Shown piece by piece: positions 1 to 8,583 of a stretch of DNA of 64,000 nucleotides. The DNA lies in assembly GCA_947499565.1 (NCBI GenBank), contig CANMOV010000001.1, forward strand, positions 434,001 to 498,000, read 5' to 3'. A program made the translations under genes and the position numbers. Source of the stretch: an uncultured Croceitalea sp. (GTDB taxonomy: Bacteria > Bacteroidota > Bacteroidia > Flavobacteriales > Flavobacteriaceae). Every line of letters begins with the position of its first letter. The first letter of the stretch is position 1. Under the pieces are notes generated by a model that was not told the origin of the DNA, searched no databases, and saw only the letters and a program-made list of their open reading frames with translations.

Positions 1-891
1 TTAAAAGAGTTTGATTGGATAAGAAAAGGACTCATGTTTGAACCACGTGGCCACGATATGATGAGCGGAAGTATACTATATCCACCTCATAATCCTGAAA
101 ACGATTTTGCTATTCTATTTATTGAAACATCTGGTTGCCTGCCCATGTGTGGACATGGGACTATTGGAACAATTACCATTGCTATTGAAAAAGGTTTGGT
201 AACTCCAAAAGTTCCTGGAAAAATAAGAATGGAAGCACCGGCTGGGTTAGTTGAAATTGAATATCAACAGACAAATAACAAAGTAGATTGGGTTAAGCTA
301 ACTAACGTAAAAAGTTATTTGGCGGCGGAGGGCTTAACGATTGAATGTCCTGAGCTAGGAGAGATTTCTTTTGATGTTGCCTATGGTGGAAATTATTATG
401 CTATAGTTGATCCACAAGAAAACTTTTCTGGAATCCATGAATTTACAGCTGCAAAAATAATTCAGTATTCACAAGTAGTTAGGGAACTAATTAATAAAAG
501 GTATCCCAATAAATTTATTCATCCGGAGAATATTACTATTAGAAATGTCTCTCACATGCTTTGGACTGGTAATACCTTAGATCCAACTTCATCTGGAAGA
601 AATGCTGTCTTTTATGGCGATAAAGCAATAGATAGAAGCCCATGCGGAACTGGAACTTCAGCAAGATTAGCACAACTATACGCTAAAGAAAAACTTAAAA
701 TAGGAGAAGATTATATCCATGAGAGCTATATAGGAAGTAAGTTCATAGGAAGAGTTGAGGAAGAAACTACTATTAATGATAAAAAAGCAATAATTCCAAG
801 TATTCAAGGATGGGCAAAAATATATGGAGAAAATACAATTACCATAGATCAAGAAGATGACCCGTATGCACATGGATTTCAAGTTATTTAA
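1..891 (+). CDS. 4-hydroxyproline 2-epimerase (proline racemase family), 5'-truncated by window edge
   Basis: Likely interconverts trans-4-hydroxy-L-proline and cis-4-hydroxy-D-proline in the cytoplasm. The reading frame is open from base 1, so the true start lies outside the window; about 296 residues are visible, and the family is usually around 310-340. Both catalytic cysteines of the proline racemase fold are present, in MCGHGT near visible residue 50 and in SPCGTGT near residue 215. The second Cys argues against trans-3-hydroxyproline dehydratase, which has Thr there. The MFEPRGHDMMSG motif is typical of hydroxyproline epimerases. The stop is directly followed by the ATG of a D-amino acid dehydrogenase, which fits the next catabolic step. 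Proline racemase is a less likely alternative. Confidence 0.88.
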   Translation, partial: LKEFDWIRKGLMFEPRGHDMMSGSILYPPHNPENDFAILFIETSGCLPMCGHGTIGTITIAIEKGLVTPKVPGKIRMEAPAGLVEIEYQQTNNKVDWVKLTNVKSYLAAEGLTIECPELGEISFDVAYGGNYYAIVDPQENFSGIHEFTAAKIIQYSQVVRELINKRYPNKFIHPENITIRNVSHMLWTGNTLDPTSSGRNAVFYGDKAIDRSPCGTGTSARLAQLYAKEKLKIGEDYIHESYIGSKFIGRVEEETTINDKKAIIPSIQGWAKIYGENTITIDQEDDPYAHGFQVI

Positions 892-2145
892 ATGGGGAAA
901 CGTATCGTAATAATTGGGGGAGGAATTATAGGCTTATGCTCTGCTTATTATCTTCAGAAAGAAGGTCATGAGGTTACAATACTTGATAAGTCTAATATGA
1001 ATGCTGGTGCTTCTTATGTAAATGCTGGTTACATAACACCTAGTCATATTATTCCGTTAGCTTCTCCAGGAATGATTTCTAAGGGTATACGGTATATGTT
1101 TAATGCGCGAAGTCCTTTTTATATGAAGCCTAGACTAGATCTAGATTTTTTGAAATGGGCGTGGTATTTTAAAAAATCATCTACCAAAGAAAAGGTGGAA
1201 AAGGCCATTCCCCTTATTAAGGATATCAACATTTTAAGTAGGGAGCTTTTCCATGATATTAAATCATCAGGAGATTTAGGAATTTTTCATTTGGAGCGTA
1301 AAGGTTTGTTAATGCTCTATCAGACCCATGCAGAAGGTGATCATGAATTGGAGATAGCAGAAAAGGCTAAGTTTCTTGGTTTGGAGGTAAATCATTTAGA
1401 TAAACAGGGTATTAAAAAAATTGAACCTAATGTTTCTATAAATGCAGTTGGAGCAGTGCATTATGAGTGCGATGGACATACTACTCCAAACGAGTTTATG
1501 GAAAAAATGATAGACCACCTTTTAAGAAAAGGTGTCCGAATTTGTAAAAATGAAGAGGTAATAGCTATTTCTTCCTCAGATCAAAAAATAGATTCCTTAC
1601 AAACCAATCTTGGTAATTATAGAGCCGATGAAGTAGTTTTTGCAGCTGGTTCATGGACATCTAGTTTGGCAAAAAAACTACAAATTTCACTACCAATTGA
1701 AGCAGGAAAAGGGTATCGGATTAATGTGCAAGAACCTACAGGAATTACAATGCCTGCAATTTTAATGGAAGCAAAGGTAGCGGTAACTCCAATGACTGGT
1801 TTTACTCGTTTTGCAGGAACCATGGAATTTTCAGGAATCAATAATACAATTAGAAGAGAAAGAGTTGACACTATTGCTGAGAATGCCTCAAAATTTTATG
1901 AGGGACTAGAAATAACAAATGATAATAAAGCTGAAGCTGCATGTGGATTGCGACCAGTTACTCCGGATGGATTACCATATATTGGTAAATCTTCAAACTA
2001 TAAAAACTTAGTAATTGCCACTGGTCATGCTATGATGGGATGGAGCCTAGGTCCTATCACTGGAAAGTTAGTTACTCAACTGATTTCCAATTCAAAAACC
2101 GAGTTAGATATAGGAGCCTTAAGTCCCGAACGTAAATTCATATAA
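892..2145 (+). CDS. FAD-dependent D-amino acid dehydrogenase (DadA-like), probably D-hydroxyproline dehydrogenase
   Basis: A 417-residue FAD oxidoreductase of the DAO/DadA family. The N-terminal dinucleotide-binding motif IIGGGIIGLCSAYYL is at residues 6-20, and the C-terminal FAD contact region CGLRPVTPDGLPYIG with GHAMMGWSLGP is typical of DadA. The ATG begins immediately after the stop of the hydroxyproline epimerase, so the two are almost certainly cotranscribed. From that context I infer it oxidises cis-4-hydroxy-D-proline to pyrroline-4-hydroxy-2-carboxylate. The later steps (deaminase and ketoglutarate semialdehyde dehydrogenase) are not in this window. Acting as a general D-amino acid dehydrogenase cannot be excluded. 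Confidence 0.85.
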   Translation: MGKRIVIIGGGIIGLCSAYYLQKEGHEVTILDKSNMNAGASYVNAGYITPSHIIPLASPGMISKGIRYMFNARSPFYMKPRLDLDFLKWAWYFKKSSTKEKVEKAIPLIKDINILSRELFHDIKSSGDLGIFHLERKGLLMLYQTHAEGDHELEIAEKAKFLGLEVNHLDKQGIKKIEPNVSINAVGAVHYECDGHTTPNEFMEKMIDHLLRKGVRICKNEEVIAISSSDQKIDSLQTNLGNYRADEVVFAAGSWTSSLAKKLQISLPIEAGKGYRINVQEPTGITMPAILMEAKVAVTPMTGFTRFAGTMEFSGINNTIRRERVDTIAENASKFYEGLEITNDNKAEAACGLRPVTPDGLPYIGKSSNYKNLVIATGHAMMGWSLGPITGKLVTQLISNSKTELDIGALSPERKFI

Positions 2146-2215
2146 AATTTTACTTGATGAAGCTTATTTTCGATGTTTGGCATTCAATTTGCTTTTCAAT
2201 TGGCATAAATCAGAT

Positions 2216-2223
2216 TACTTTTG
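2216..2223 (+). promoter_or_regulatory. Bacteroidota -7 element TACTTTTG upstream of 2228
   Basis: Matches TAnnTTTG. Its last base is 5 nt before the ATG at 2228, so transcription would start at or next to the start codon (leaderless mRNA). No -33 TTG sits at the usual 17-23 bp; one at 2189-2191 is 24 bp away. Confidence 0.5.
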
Positions 2224-2227
2224 CACT

Positions 2228-3157
2228 ATGATGAAAAGTTACCTCTATAACATTTTATTTTGCTTAGTATTTAGTTTTCAATCTTTTGCGCAAGAGTTAA
2301 AACTATTTACTACAAATGATTTTGATTTAAATGGCAATATAAAGTCATGCACTGTTATAACCGATTACGGTAAAGAAGTGTTTGAATTTAATGAGGAAGG
2401 CTTTTTAATTAAATCAATAACAGCTTACAATAAATCCGATCAAGATATCACCACATACAAATACAGTAATGGCTTCCTATTGGAAAAAAGAATGGAAAGT
2501 TATAAGGGTAATGTTTTAGACGAAGCGAGTTCTATGGCTAACTTTTACGAAATAGATACTACTGAGCAAAAGATTATTCGCGAACAAATTATTTCTTATG
2601 ACAAAGAATTTGTTGAGCAACAAGAATTTGTTTTTGGTGAAGAGGATAGGATATATAAAATTACTACATCGCATGAAAATGCAATAGATGAAACAAGAAT
2701 TGAGTATACCACCTTTAAAAATGAGGTGACTAAGACATTATTTGTCAATGGAGTTATAGAAAAATCGGTCCGTACATCAACTAAAAAGTCTAGGTTAAAT
2801 GGAGAACAAAAGGTTATTTTAACCAAGGATTTTTTAGACGGTGAGCCAAACAAAGCTGTTGAACAACGTTTTGGAACAGATGGTAAATTAATATATGAAG
2901 AGTTGTTTTTAACGGATATTGCAGAGGGTGGTTTTGCAAGTCAAGAAATACATGTTTTTGAATATAGTCAAGAAGGTATTTTACAGAAAGAAATAATACG
3001 AAAAGGGAATGCAGTATTTGAGAAAGAATTTATTTTTCAATTTGATGATAATGTGGATAAGAACTGGGTTAAAAAGATAATTACGCCAGATAATACATAT
3101 ACCACTCGTAGAATAGAATATTACCCACCGTTAGAAGTAGAAGAACAACCGGAGTAG
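2228..3157 (+). CDS. Secreted protein of unknown function
   Basis: About 309 residues. The start at 2228 is chosen because it gives a clean signal peptide (MMKSYLYNILFCLVFSFQSFA followed by Q); an upstream in-frame start would place 17 non-signal residues before it. The mature part is rich in short beta-type segments with Y/F-x-E/N-G patterns, such as FEFNEEGFLIK and YKYSNGFLLEKR, resembling repeated beta-hairpin (YD-like) proteins, but I do not recognise the family. It probably acts in the periplasm or at the surface. It ends 1 nt before the convergent alpha/beta hydrolase and shows no intrinsic terminator. Confidence 0.7.
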   Translation: MMKSYLYNILFCLVFSFQSFAQELKLFTTNDFDLNGNIKSCTVITDYGKEVFEFNEEGFLIKSITAYNKSDQDITTYKYSNGFLLEKRMESYKGNVLDEASSMANFYEIDTTEQKIIREQIISYDKEFVEQQEFVFGEEDRIYKITTSHENAIDETRIEYTTFKNEVTKTLFVNGVIEKSVRTSTKKSRLNGEQKVILTKDFLDGEPNKAVEQRFGTDGKLIYEELFLTDIAEGGFASQEIHVFEYSQEGILQKEIIRKGNAVFEKEFIFQFDDNVDKNWVKKIITPDNTYTTRRIEYYPPLEVEEQPE

Positions 3158-3158
3158 T

Positions 3159-3803
3159 TTATTCAAAATTTTTTAATATTTCTGGCTTTATTTCATGCCT
3201 ACCTTTAAATGATAGTATTTCAGCATTTTCTTGAAATAATTCATCACTTTTTATCTTTTGGAGTTTAAGACGTTCATCAGTTAAAAACTCATCAGAATCA
3301 CCATAAATAATTTTTACGACGGATTTATTATAATCAATAAATTCAAAATGTTCTTTTGTTAATTCAGAAGGTAACCCACCTGCATATAAAATAAGTTTAT
3401 GAAATAACAACTTTCTTGTCGCTACCCATCTAGTTGCTATAGACACCCCTTGGGAGAAACCAAATACAATAATATTTTTATCCTCGGGTAAGTTTTCCGT
3501 TACCAAAACGGCATCAACATAGCGCAATACGTTAGCAAGCTCTACTTGTGTATCCTCCTTTGTTAACCAACTTGCACCAACATATTTATATTCTTCATTT
3601 AAATAATATTTTGAAGGCGCTTGTGGAGCAATAATATAGTTCTCCCCCGGGTTAAGCCCTTTAAAAAATTGTAAAAAATAACGGCTTAAGAACCCAATAC
3701 CATGGAATACAATCCAAATATTCTTTGTTTTATTGGTTAAGCTATTAAGTGTTTCATAAGAGTTGGTATTGGTATAAGTAACTATTTTCTTTTCAGATTT
3801 CAT
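3159..3803 (-). CDS. Alpha/beta hydrolase (phospholipase/carboxylesterase type)
   Basis: A 214-residue serine hydrolase. The ATG at 3803 is preferred because longer frames run into the divergent thioesterase gene and add an unlikely N-terminus. The oxyanion region is FHGIG, the nucleophile elbow GFSQG, the likely acid YGDSDEF and the likely base His in KGRHEI near the C-terminus, in the order typical of cytoplasmic carboxylesterase/lysophospholipase proteins. It has no signal peptide. It diverges from the menaquinone cluster across 58 bp. MenH is also an alpha/beta hydrolase, but this protein resembles the esterase branch more than MenH; the substrate is unknown. Confidence 0.8.
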   Translation of the reverse strand: MKSEKKIVTYTNTNSYETLNSLTNKTKNIWIVFHGIGFLSRYFLQFFKGLNPGENYIIAPQAPSKYYLNEEYKYVGASWLTKEDTQVELANVLRYVDAVLVTENLPEDKNIIVFGFSQGVSIATRWVATRKLLFHKLILYAGGLPSELTKEHFEFIDYNKSVVKIIYGDSDEFLTDERLKLQKIKSDELFQENAEILSFKGRHEIKPEILKNFE

Positions 3804-3861
3804 AGTAATAAAAATAACCTCTTTTGTTATATGGGAATGCTTAATTTTACAAAAATTAAAG

Positions 3862-4284
3862 ATGGAAGAGCATAAGGAAAAAATACTCAATGTCTGCAAT
3901 GAAATTTGTAAAGGAACACTAATGGAAACATTAGCTATTGAGTTTGTTGATGTTGGAGAAAATTTTTTAATTGCGAAAATGCCAGTTACCCCAAAAGTTT
4001 ATCAACCAGATGGTGTTTTACATGGCGGGGCTACTGTAGCTTTAGCTGAAAGTGTTGGCAGTGCTGCCTCATATATTTTTTTGGATGGAAATGAATTTTT
4101 TGTACGGGGTATTGAAATTTCAGCTAACCATGTGAAAAGTATTCGTGAAGGCTATGCTTATGCTAAAGCTACAATAATACATAAGGGAAAAACAACGCAG
4201 CTATGGGAAATCAAAATTACCAATGAAGCTAAGGAACTAATTTCAAACTGTAAACTAACTACAATTGCCCTTCCCAAAAAATAG
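3862..4284 (+). CDS. menI: PaaI-family hotdog thioesterase, probable 1,4-dihydroxy-2-naphthoyl-CoA thioesterase
   Basis: A 140-residue hotdog-fold thioesterase. The catalytic segment GVLHGGATVALAESVGSAA carries the HGG turn and the general-base Glu and closely matches the MenI/YdiI subgroup. It releases DHNA from DHNA-CoA before prenylation by MenA. It is the first gene of the menaquinone run and overlaps menF by 20 bp, which supports the role. Without the context it would be called only a PaaI-type thioesterase, and phenylacetyl- or other aryl-CoA substrates remain possible. Confidence 0.78.
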   Translation: MEEHKEKILNVCNEICKGTLMETLAIEFVDVGENFLIAKMPVTPKVYQPDGVLHGGATVALAESVGSAASYIFLDGNEFFVRGIEISANHVKSIREGYAYAKATIIHKGKTTQLWEIKITNEAKELISNCKLTTIALPKK

Positions 4285-5326
4285 AGAATTTTATAAGCTT
4301 ATTGAGAAAGCTCGTTTTCAAAATGAAGACTGTAAGCCGTTTGTAATATATCAAAAACCAAATACTGCAAAAGTTAATGGCATATTTCCAAAGACTTCGA
4401 ATTTAATTTATACTTCAAATTTTTCAGAATCAGGTTTTGTTTTTTCGCCATTTAATACTTCGGATAAAACAATATTGTTCTCCAATGAGAATAGGATTGA
4501 AGCTTCTTATGCTGGTGATGATACAAAAATTAGAGTATCCTCAGATTCAATTAAAATAGGAAGAGAACCTTATTTAGAATTAATAAATAAGGCGATAAAG
4601 CGAATAGGAGATAGAGAATTAAAAAAGGTTGTGGTTTCTCGAAAAATAACAACCCAAACTCAAAAAAATGCGTTTGAGTTATTTGAACAGCTACTTAATG
4701 TTTATCCAAATGCTTTTAAATATTTATGGTTTCATCCAAAAGTAGGGATGTGGTTGGGAGCAACACCAGAGACGCTTTTGAAAGTAAACAAAAATTCTTT
4801 AACCACAACTTCCTTGGCGGGAACTCTTCCAGCAATAGATGATGACCCTCCAAATTGGAGCACAAAAGAAGTTGAAGAGCAGCAACTAGTTACAGATTAT
4901 ATTTTAACTGCATTATCAGATACGCTTATCAATATAGAAGCTACTGTGGCGTCATCCATAAAGGCAGGAAATCTATGGCATCTAAAATCTATTATTAGAG
5001 GTGACTTAAATCCAGAAACAAGTTTGGATGAGATAATTAAAGTTTTACAACCAACTCCTGCGGTATGTGGAGTTCCAAAAATGGCAGCAAAAGAGTTCTT
5101 AATAAAGAATGAAGGTTATGATAGAGAATTTTATACAGGTTTCTTGGGTGAATTGAATTTTGATGCCTCTAGGACCGCACATCTATATGTTAATCTACGC
5201 TGTATGAAACTTAACGGTGAAAATGCTACTATTTTTATTGGTGGAGGTATTACTAAAGAATCCAATGCTGAAAGTGAATGGAACGAAACACAGTATAAGA
5301 GTAAAACAATGCTTAGTTTACTTTAA
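4265..5326 (+). CDS. menF: Isochorismate synthase MenF
   Basis: Converts chorismate to isochorismate, the entry step of menaquinone synthesis. A chorismate-utilising enzyme of 353 residues, shorter at the N-terminus than E. coli MenF. It has the family motifs KVVVSRKI, GATPETLL, TSLAGTLP, TPAVCGVPK and the C-terminal GFLGEL followed by LYVNLRCM and GGGITKESNAESEWNET. The only sensible start is TTG at 4265, inside the end of menI (20-bp overlap); no in-frame ATG occurs before the conserved domain. menD follows 53 bp later from its own -7 element. Salicylate or anthranilate synthase is unlikely beside menD. Confidence 0.92.
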   Translation: MPFPKNREFYKLIEKARFQNEDCKPFVIYQKPNTAKVNGIFPKTSNLIYTSNFSESGFVFSPFNTSDKTILFSNENRIEASYAGDDTKIRVSSDSIKIGREPYLELINKAIKRIGDRELKKVVVSRKITTQTQKNAFELFEQLLNVYPNAFKYLWFHPKVGMWLGATPETLLKVNKNSLTTTSLAGTLPAIDDDPPNWSTKEVEEQQLVTDYILTALSDTLINIEATVASSIKAGNLWHLKSIIRGDLNPETSLDEIIKVLQPTPAVCGVPKMAAKEFLIKNEGYDREFYTGFLGELNFDASRTAHLYVNLRCMKLNGENATIFIGGGITKESNAESEWNETQYKSKTMLSLL

Positions 5327-5365
5327 CCAATTATCTAATTTTTCGATTTTAACTGTTTCAGTTTG

Positions 5366-5373
5366 TATTTTTG
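5366..5373 (+). promoter_or_regulatory. -7 element TATTTTTG for menD
   Basis: TAnnTTTG match ending 6 nt before the menD ATG, giving a leader of only a few nucleotides. No clear -33 TTG is seen. Confidence 0.5.
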
Positions 5374-5379
5374 TAAAGC

Positions 5380-7131
5380 ATGAAGCAGTCAAATATACCC
5401 TCGGCCCAAGCAGTTGTTTCTGCTTGTAAGTCTAGAGGTGTTAAGAACATAATTATTTCTCCAGGTTCGCGAAACGCTCCTCTGACCATTAGTTTTACTG
5501 AGAATCCATATTTTAATTGTTTTAGTATAGTAGATGAGCGTAGTGCGGCTTTTTTCGCTTTAGGTATGGCATTGCAGCAAAAAGAACCAGTTGCAGTAGT
5601 TTGCACATCTGGCAGTGCACTTTTAAACTATTACCCTGCAATAGCAGAAGCTTTCTATAGTACAATTCCATTAGTTGTAATATCTGCCGATAGACCGCCT
5701 TATAAGATTGATGTTGGTGATGGACAAACTATTAGACAAGATCATGTATTTGATAGGCATATTGGATATTCTGCAAATCTAAAACTGGATGTTAGTCATG
5801 CTCAAGAACGAATAGCACGATATGCCCCGGACTTACTTTCCCAAAATCAATCAAAGGTTGATCTATTTAATAAAAAGGAAATCACTGAAGCGTTGAGCGT
5901 TGCTTTTAATAAAAGATTACCTGTTCATATTAATGTTCCTTTTGAGGAGCCCTTGTATGATTTGAATGTAATTGATAAAGAGATGGGTTTTACTGAGGTG
6001 CTTTCCGAGACCTTGGAATTTTATATTGAAGGAGTTTTAAAGGATATAGATGAATATTGTAAGCTATGGAATTCCTCAAAAAAGAAGATGGTACTTGTAG
6101 GGGTTAATCACCCAAACCAGATAGAAGAAGAGCAATTAACCATTCTAGCTAAAGACCCATCTGTATTAATTTTTACAGAAACTACATCTAACTTACATCA
6201 TCCTAACTTTTTCCAAAGTATAGATAGTATTATTTTTCCGATAGAAAAGTCAAATGATAAAGTGAAACTATTTGAGGAATTGAAACCAGATATTTTGTTA
6301 ACCTTTGGTGGATTAGTGGTTTCTAAAAAGATAAAAGCCTTTCTAAGAACGCATAAACCAAAACATCATTGGCATGTAGATGAGGTTAAAGCATATGACA
6401 CTTATTTTTCATTATCCCATCATTTCAAGACAAATCCAAATAAGTTTTTAAAGTTTTTATTATTCAATAATCAAGGGTGTAAAAGCAATTATTTCAAGAA
6501 ATGGCATGCGGTTAAATTAAAGTATGAATCAAGAAGAGCAGACTACTTAACTGAAATTCCTTTTTCCGATTTTTTTGTTTTTAATCAGCTATTAGCTTCA
6601 ATACCTAAAAACTACCAAGTACATTTGGCAAATAGTTCAACCGTGCGTTATGCGCAATTATTTGATGTTAATCCCACGCTAAAGCTTTTTTGCAACAGAG
6701 GAACAAGTGGAATAGATGGCAGTACATCCACAGCAGTAGGCGCTTCTTTTCATGAAAACCAGCCTACACTTCTAATTACAGGAGATTTAAGCTTTTTTTA
6801 CGATAGCAATGCACTTTGGAATAGTTACATAAAAAAGAATTTTCGAATTATAATTATTAATAATTCTGGTGGTGGAATATTTAGAATTTTACCTGGAGCT
6901 GAAGATTCAGAAAATTTTTCTACTTTTTTTGAAACAAAGCATGGAATGAATGCTGCTTATTTATGTAAACAATATGGTTTTGAGTATTTAAGTGCTAAAG
7001 ATGAAATAACGTTACAGCAAGGTCTTTCAAATTTTTATAGTCCTTCGGAACAACCCAAATTATTGGAGATTTTCACACCTAGAGCACTAAATGACAAAAT
7101 TTTGCTTGGTTATTTTGATTTTATATCTTAG
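5380..7131 (+). CDS. menD: SEPHCHC synthase MenD (ThDP-dependent)
   Basis: Joins isochorismate and 2-oxoglutarate (with loss of CO2) to give 2-succinyl-5-enolpyruvyl-6-hydroxy-3-cyclohexene-1-carboxylate. It has 583 residues, close to the family length of about 556-580. Seen are SPGSRNAPLT near residue 28, the ThDP-activating Glu in DERSAAFFALG, the CTSGSA loop, the NVPFEEPL region and the C-terminal ThDP/Mg segment GDLSFFYDSNAL followed by NNSGGGIFRILPG. It follows menF and probably heads its own transcript from the -7 element at 5366. menB does not follow it here. Confidence 0.97.
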   Translation: MKQSNIPSAQAVVSACKSRGVKNIIISPGSRNAPLTISFTENPYFNCFSIVDERSAAFFALGMALQQKEPVAVVCTSGSALLNYYPAIAEAFYSTIPLVVISADRPPYKIDVGDGQTIRQDHVFDRHIGYSANLKLDVSHAQERIARYAPDLLSQNQSKVDLFNKKEITEALSVAFNKRLPVHINVPFEEPLYDLNVIDKEMGFTEVLSETLEFYIEGVLKDIDEYCKLWNSSKKKMVLVGVNHPNQIEEEQLTILAKDPSVLIFTETTSNLHHPNFFQSIDSIIFPIEKSNDKVKLFEELKPDILLTFGGLVVSKKIKAFLRTHKPKHHWHVDEVKAYDTYFSLSHHFKTNPNKFLKFLLFNNQGCKSNYFKKWHAVKLKYESRRADYLTEIPFSDFFVFNQLLASIPKNYQVHLANSSTVRYAQLFDVNPTLKLFCNRGTSGIDGSTSTAVGASFHENQPTLLITGDLSFFYDSNALWNSYIKKNFRIIIINNSGGGIFRILPGAEDSENFSTFFETKHGMNAAYLCKQYGFEYLSAKDEITLQQGLSNFYSPSEQPKLLEIFTPRALNDKILLGYFDFIS

Positions 7132-7163
7132 AAGCATTGTAAACTATAAGAACACTAACAATC

Positions 7164-7505
7164 ATGAGTAAAAGAGACGAATTAATTGAAAAGTATGCTG
7201 CTGATATTAAAAGCAAATTTGGTGAAACTCCAGATATGGATTTTCTTACCAAAGTTGCTATTGGCTTAGGACCAGCTATCTACAATCTAGATGCTTCAAA
7301 AGTATCTGGGAGCGACGACAAGGAATTAGAAACCGTAAAGAAAAATTTCTTAATGAAAAAGCTTGGTCTTTCGGACGGTCCGCAATTGATGGATGCCATC
7401 AACAGCGTTATTGAAAAGTATGGTAAATCTGAAAAGAATAAACACCGTGCTGTTATTTACTATCAGCTGGCTAAACATTTTAAGAAAGAATCTGTTTATA
7501 AATAG
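7164..7505 (+). CDS. DUF2853 family protein
   Basis: A 113-residue soluble, probably all-helical protein matching the pattern of DUF2853 (N-terminal KRDELIEKYAADIKSKFG, C-terminal KNKHRAVIYYQLAKHF). It is 32 bp after menD and is followed by a strong intrinsic terminator, so it is the last gene of the menD transcript. No catalytic motif, signal peptide or membrane segment is visible and its function is unknown. Its place inside the menaquinone run may be positional only. Confidence 0.82.
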   Translation: MSKRDELIEKYAADIKSKFGETPDMDFLTKVAIGLGPAIYNLDASKVSGSDDKELETVKKNFLMKKLGLSDGPQLMDAINSVIEKYGKSEKNKHRAVIYYQLAKHFKKESVYK

Positions 7506-7530
7506 AAACAGTGTTTTAAGATAATTAAGA

Positions 7531-7557
7531 ACCGTCCATATTTAGGGCGGTTTTTTT
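7531..7557 (+). terminator. Intrinsic terminator after the menD-DUF2853 unit
   Basis: Stem ACCGTCC/GGGCGGT (7 bp with one G-T pair), 7-nt loop, then a run of seven T. Confidence 0.85.
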
Positions 7558-7562
7558 ATTTC

Positions 7563-7570
7563 TATTTTTG
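7563..7570 (+). promoter_or_regulatory. -7 element TATTTTTG for the CvfB-like gene, leaderless geometry
   Basis: Perfect TAnnTTTG ending 5 nt before the ATG at 7575, so the predicted transcription start is at the start codon. It lies directly after the terminator of the previous unit. Confidence 0.6.
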
Positions 7571-7574
7571 CAGA

Positions 7575-8405
7575 ATGATACAATTAGGAAATTATAATAC
7601 CCTAGAAATATTACGTAGTACCAGTGTTGGACTTTTTCTTGGTGATGATGAGGGAACTGAGATATTACTTCCAAATAAATATGTTCCAGATCCAATAGAA
7701 ATTGGACAAAAACTAAAGGTTTTTTGTTATCTAGATAATAGTGAAAGGCCTGTATCTACTATCTTAGAACCATATATAATTCGTAACGAATTTGCTTTTT
7801 TAGAAGTAGCAGAAATAAGTGCTTATGGAGCCTTTATGGATTGGGGATTAGAAAAGCACTTGCTTGTTCCTTTTAGAGAACAGCGACTCAAAATGGAAAA
7901 AGGGAGAAAATATGTGGTCCATTGTTATTTGGATGAACAATCATTTAGACTAACCGCTTCGAACAAATTAGATAAGTTTTTAGATAACGAGAAAATTACT
8001 AAAAATTTAAATGACGAAGTTTCACTTTTAATAAGTAGGAAAACAGAATTAGGGTGGGAAGCAGTTGTAGATAATAAGCATAAAGGACTTTTGTTTTTTA
8101 GTGATGTTTTTAAAGAGATACGCATTGGAGATCGTTTAACTGGTTTTATTAAAAATATAAGAGAAGATAAAAAGCTAGATGTTTCATTACTTCCTATTGG
8201 TCAAAAAATGTTAGAGCCAACATCAGAATTAATACTTAAGAAGATAAAGGAAGCTGGCGGTTTCTTAACCTTACATGATAAATCTTCTCCAGAAGAAATA
8301 AAAGAAGAACTACAACTTAGTAAAAAAGCATTTAAAAAGGGTGTTGGAGTGCTTTATAGAGAACGAAAGATTGCAATTGAAGCGAACGGAATTCGTTTAC
8401 TTTAA
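7575..8405 (+). CDS. S1 RNA-binding protein of the CvfB family
   Basis: A 276-residue protein with the CvfB layout: an N-terminal S1-like domain (IQLGNYNTLEILRSTSVGLFL), a second S1 domain (residues about 70-130, GAFMDWGLEKHLLVPFREQ), a third S1-like segment (GLLFFSDVFKEIRIGDRLTGFIKNI, about 170-215) and a C-terminal winged-helix segment (HDKSSPEEIKEELQLSKKAFKKGVG). CvfB proteins bind RNA and affect gene expression after transcription in Staphylococcus; the role in Bacteroidota is unknown. It is a separate transcript between a terminator and a leaderless-type promoter. Confidence 0.88.
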   Translation: MIQLGNYNTLEILRSTSVGLFLGDDEGTEILLPNKYVPDPIEIGQKLKVFCYLDNSERPVSTILEPYIIRNEFAFLEVAEISAYGAFMDWGLEKHLLVPFREQRLKMEKGRKYVVHCYLDEQSFRLTASNKLDKFLDNEKITKNLNDEVSLLISRKTELGWEAVVDNKHKGLLFFSDVFKEIRIGDRLTGFIKNIREDKKLDVSLLPIGQKMLEPTSELILKKIKEAGGFLTLHDKSSPEEIKEELQLSKKAFKKGVGVLYRERKIAIEANGIRLL

Positions 8406-8500
8406 GGAATTTATGATTCCATAGTAGTAACTAAAACTCTTTTTTTAGAACTGAGAAATAGATTTAGTCTTTCTTTATTTTTTTCTTAGAGCAAAAATTT

Positions 8501-8508
8501 TACATTTG
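8501..8508 (+). promoter_or_regulatory. -7 element TACATTTG upstream of the SPOR-domain protein
   Basis: TAnnTTTG match about 75 nt before the ATG at 8584. It would drive the SPOR protein and the downstream menA and LytTR regulator. Confidence 0.45.
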
Positions 8509-8583
8509 TAACAATCTGTATATTTAAGTCATTGATAGTTATTTAATTAGTAACCATTATTAAAATCTAACGTACATTCATAC

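Noticed and set aside
3159-3803. Calling the alpha/beta hydrolase MenH
   Set aside because: The GFSQG elbow and C-terminal order fit carboxylesterases; it lies on the opposite strand from the men genes.
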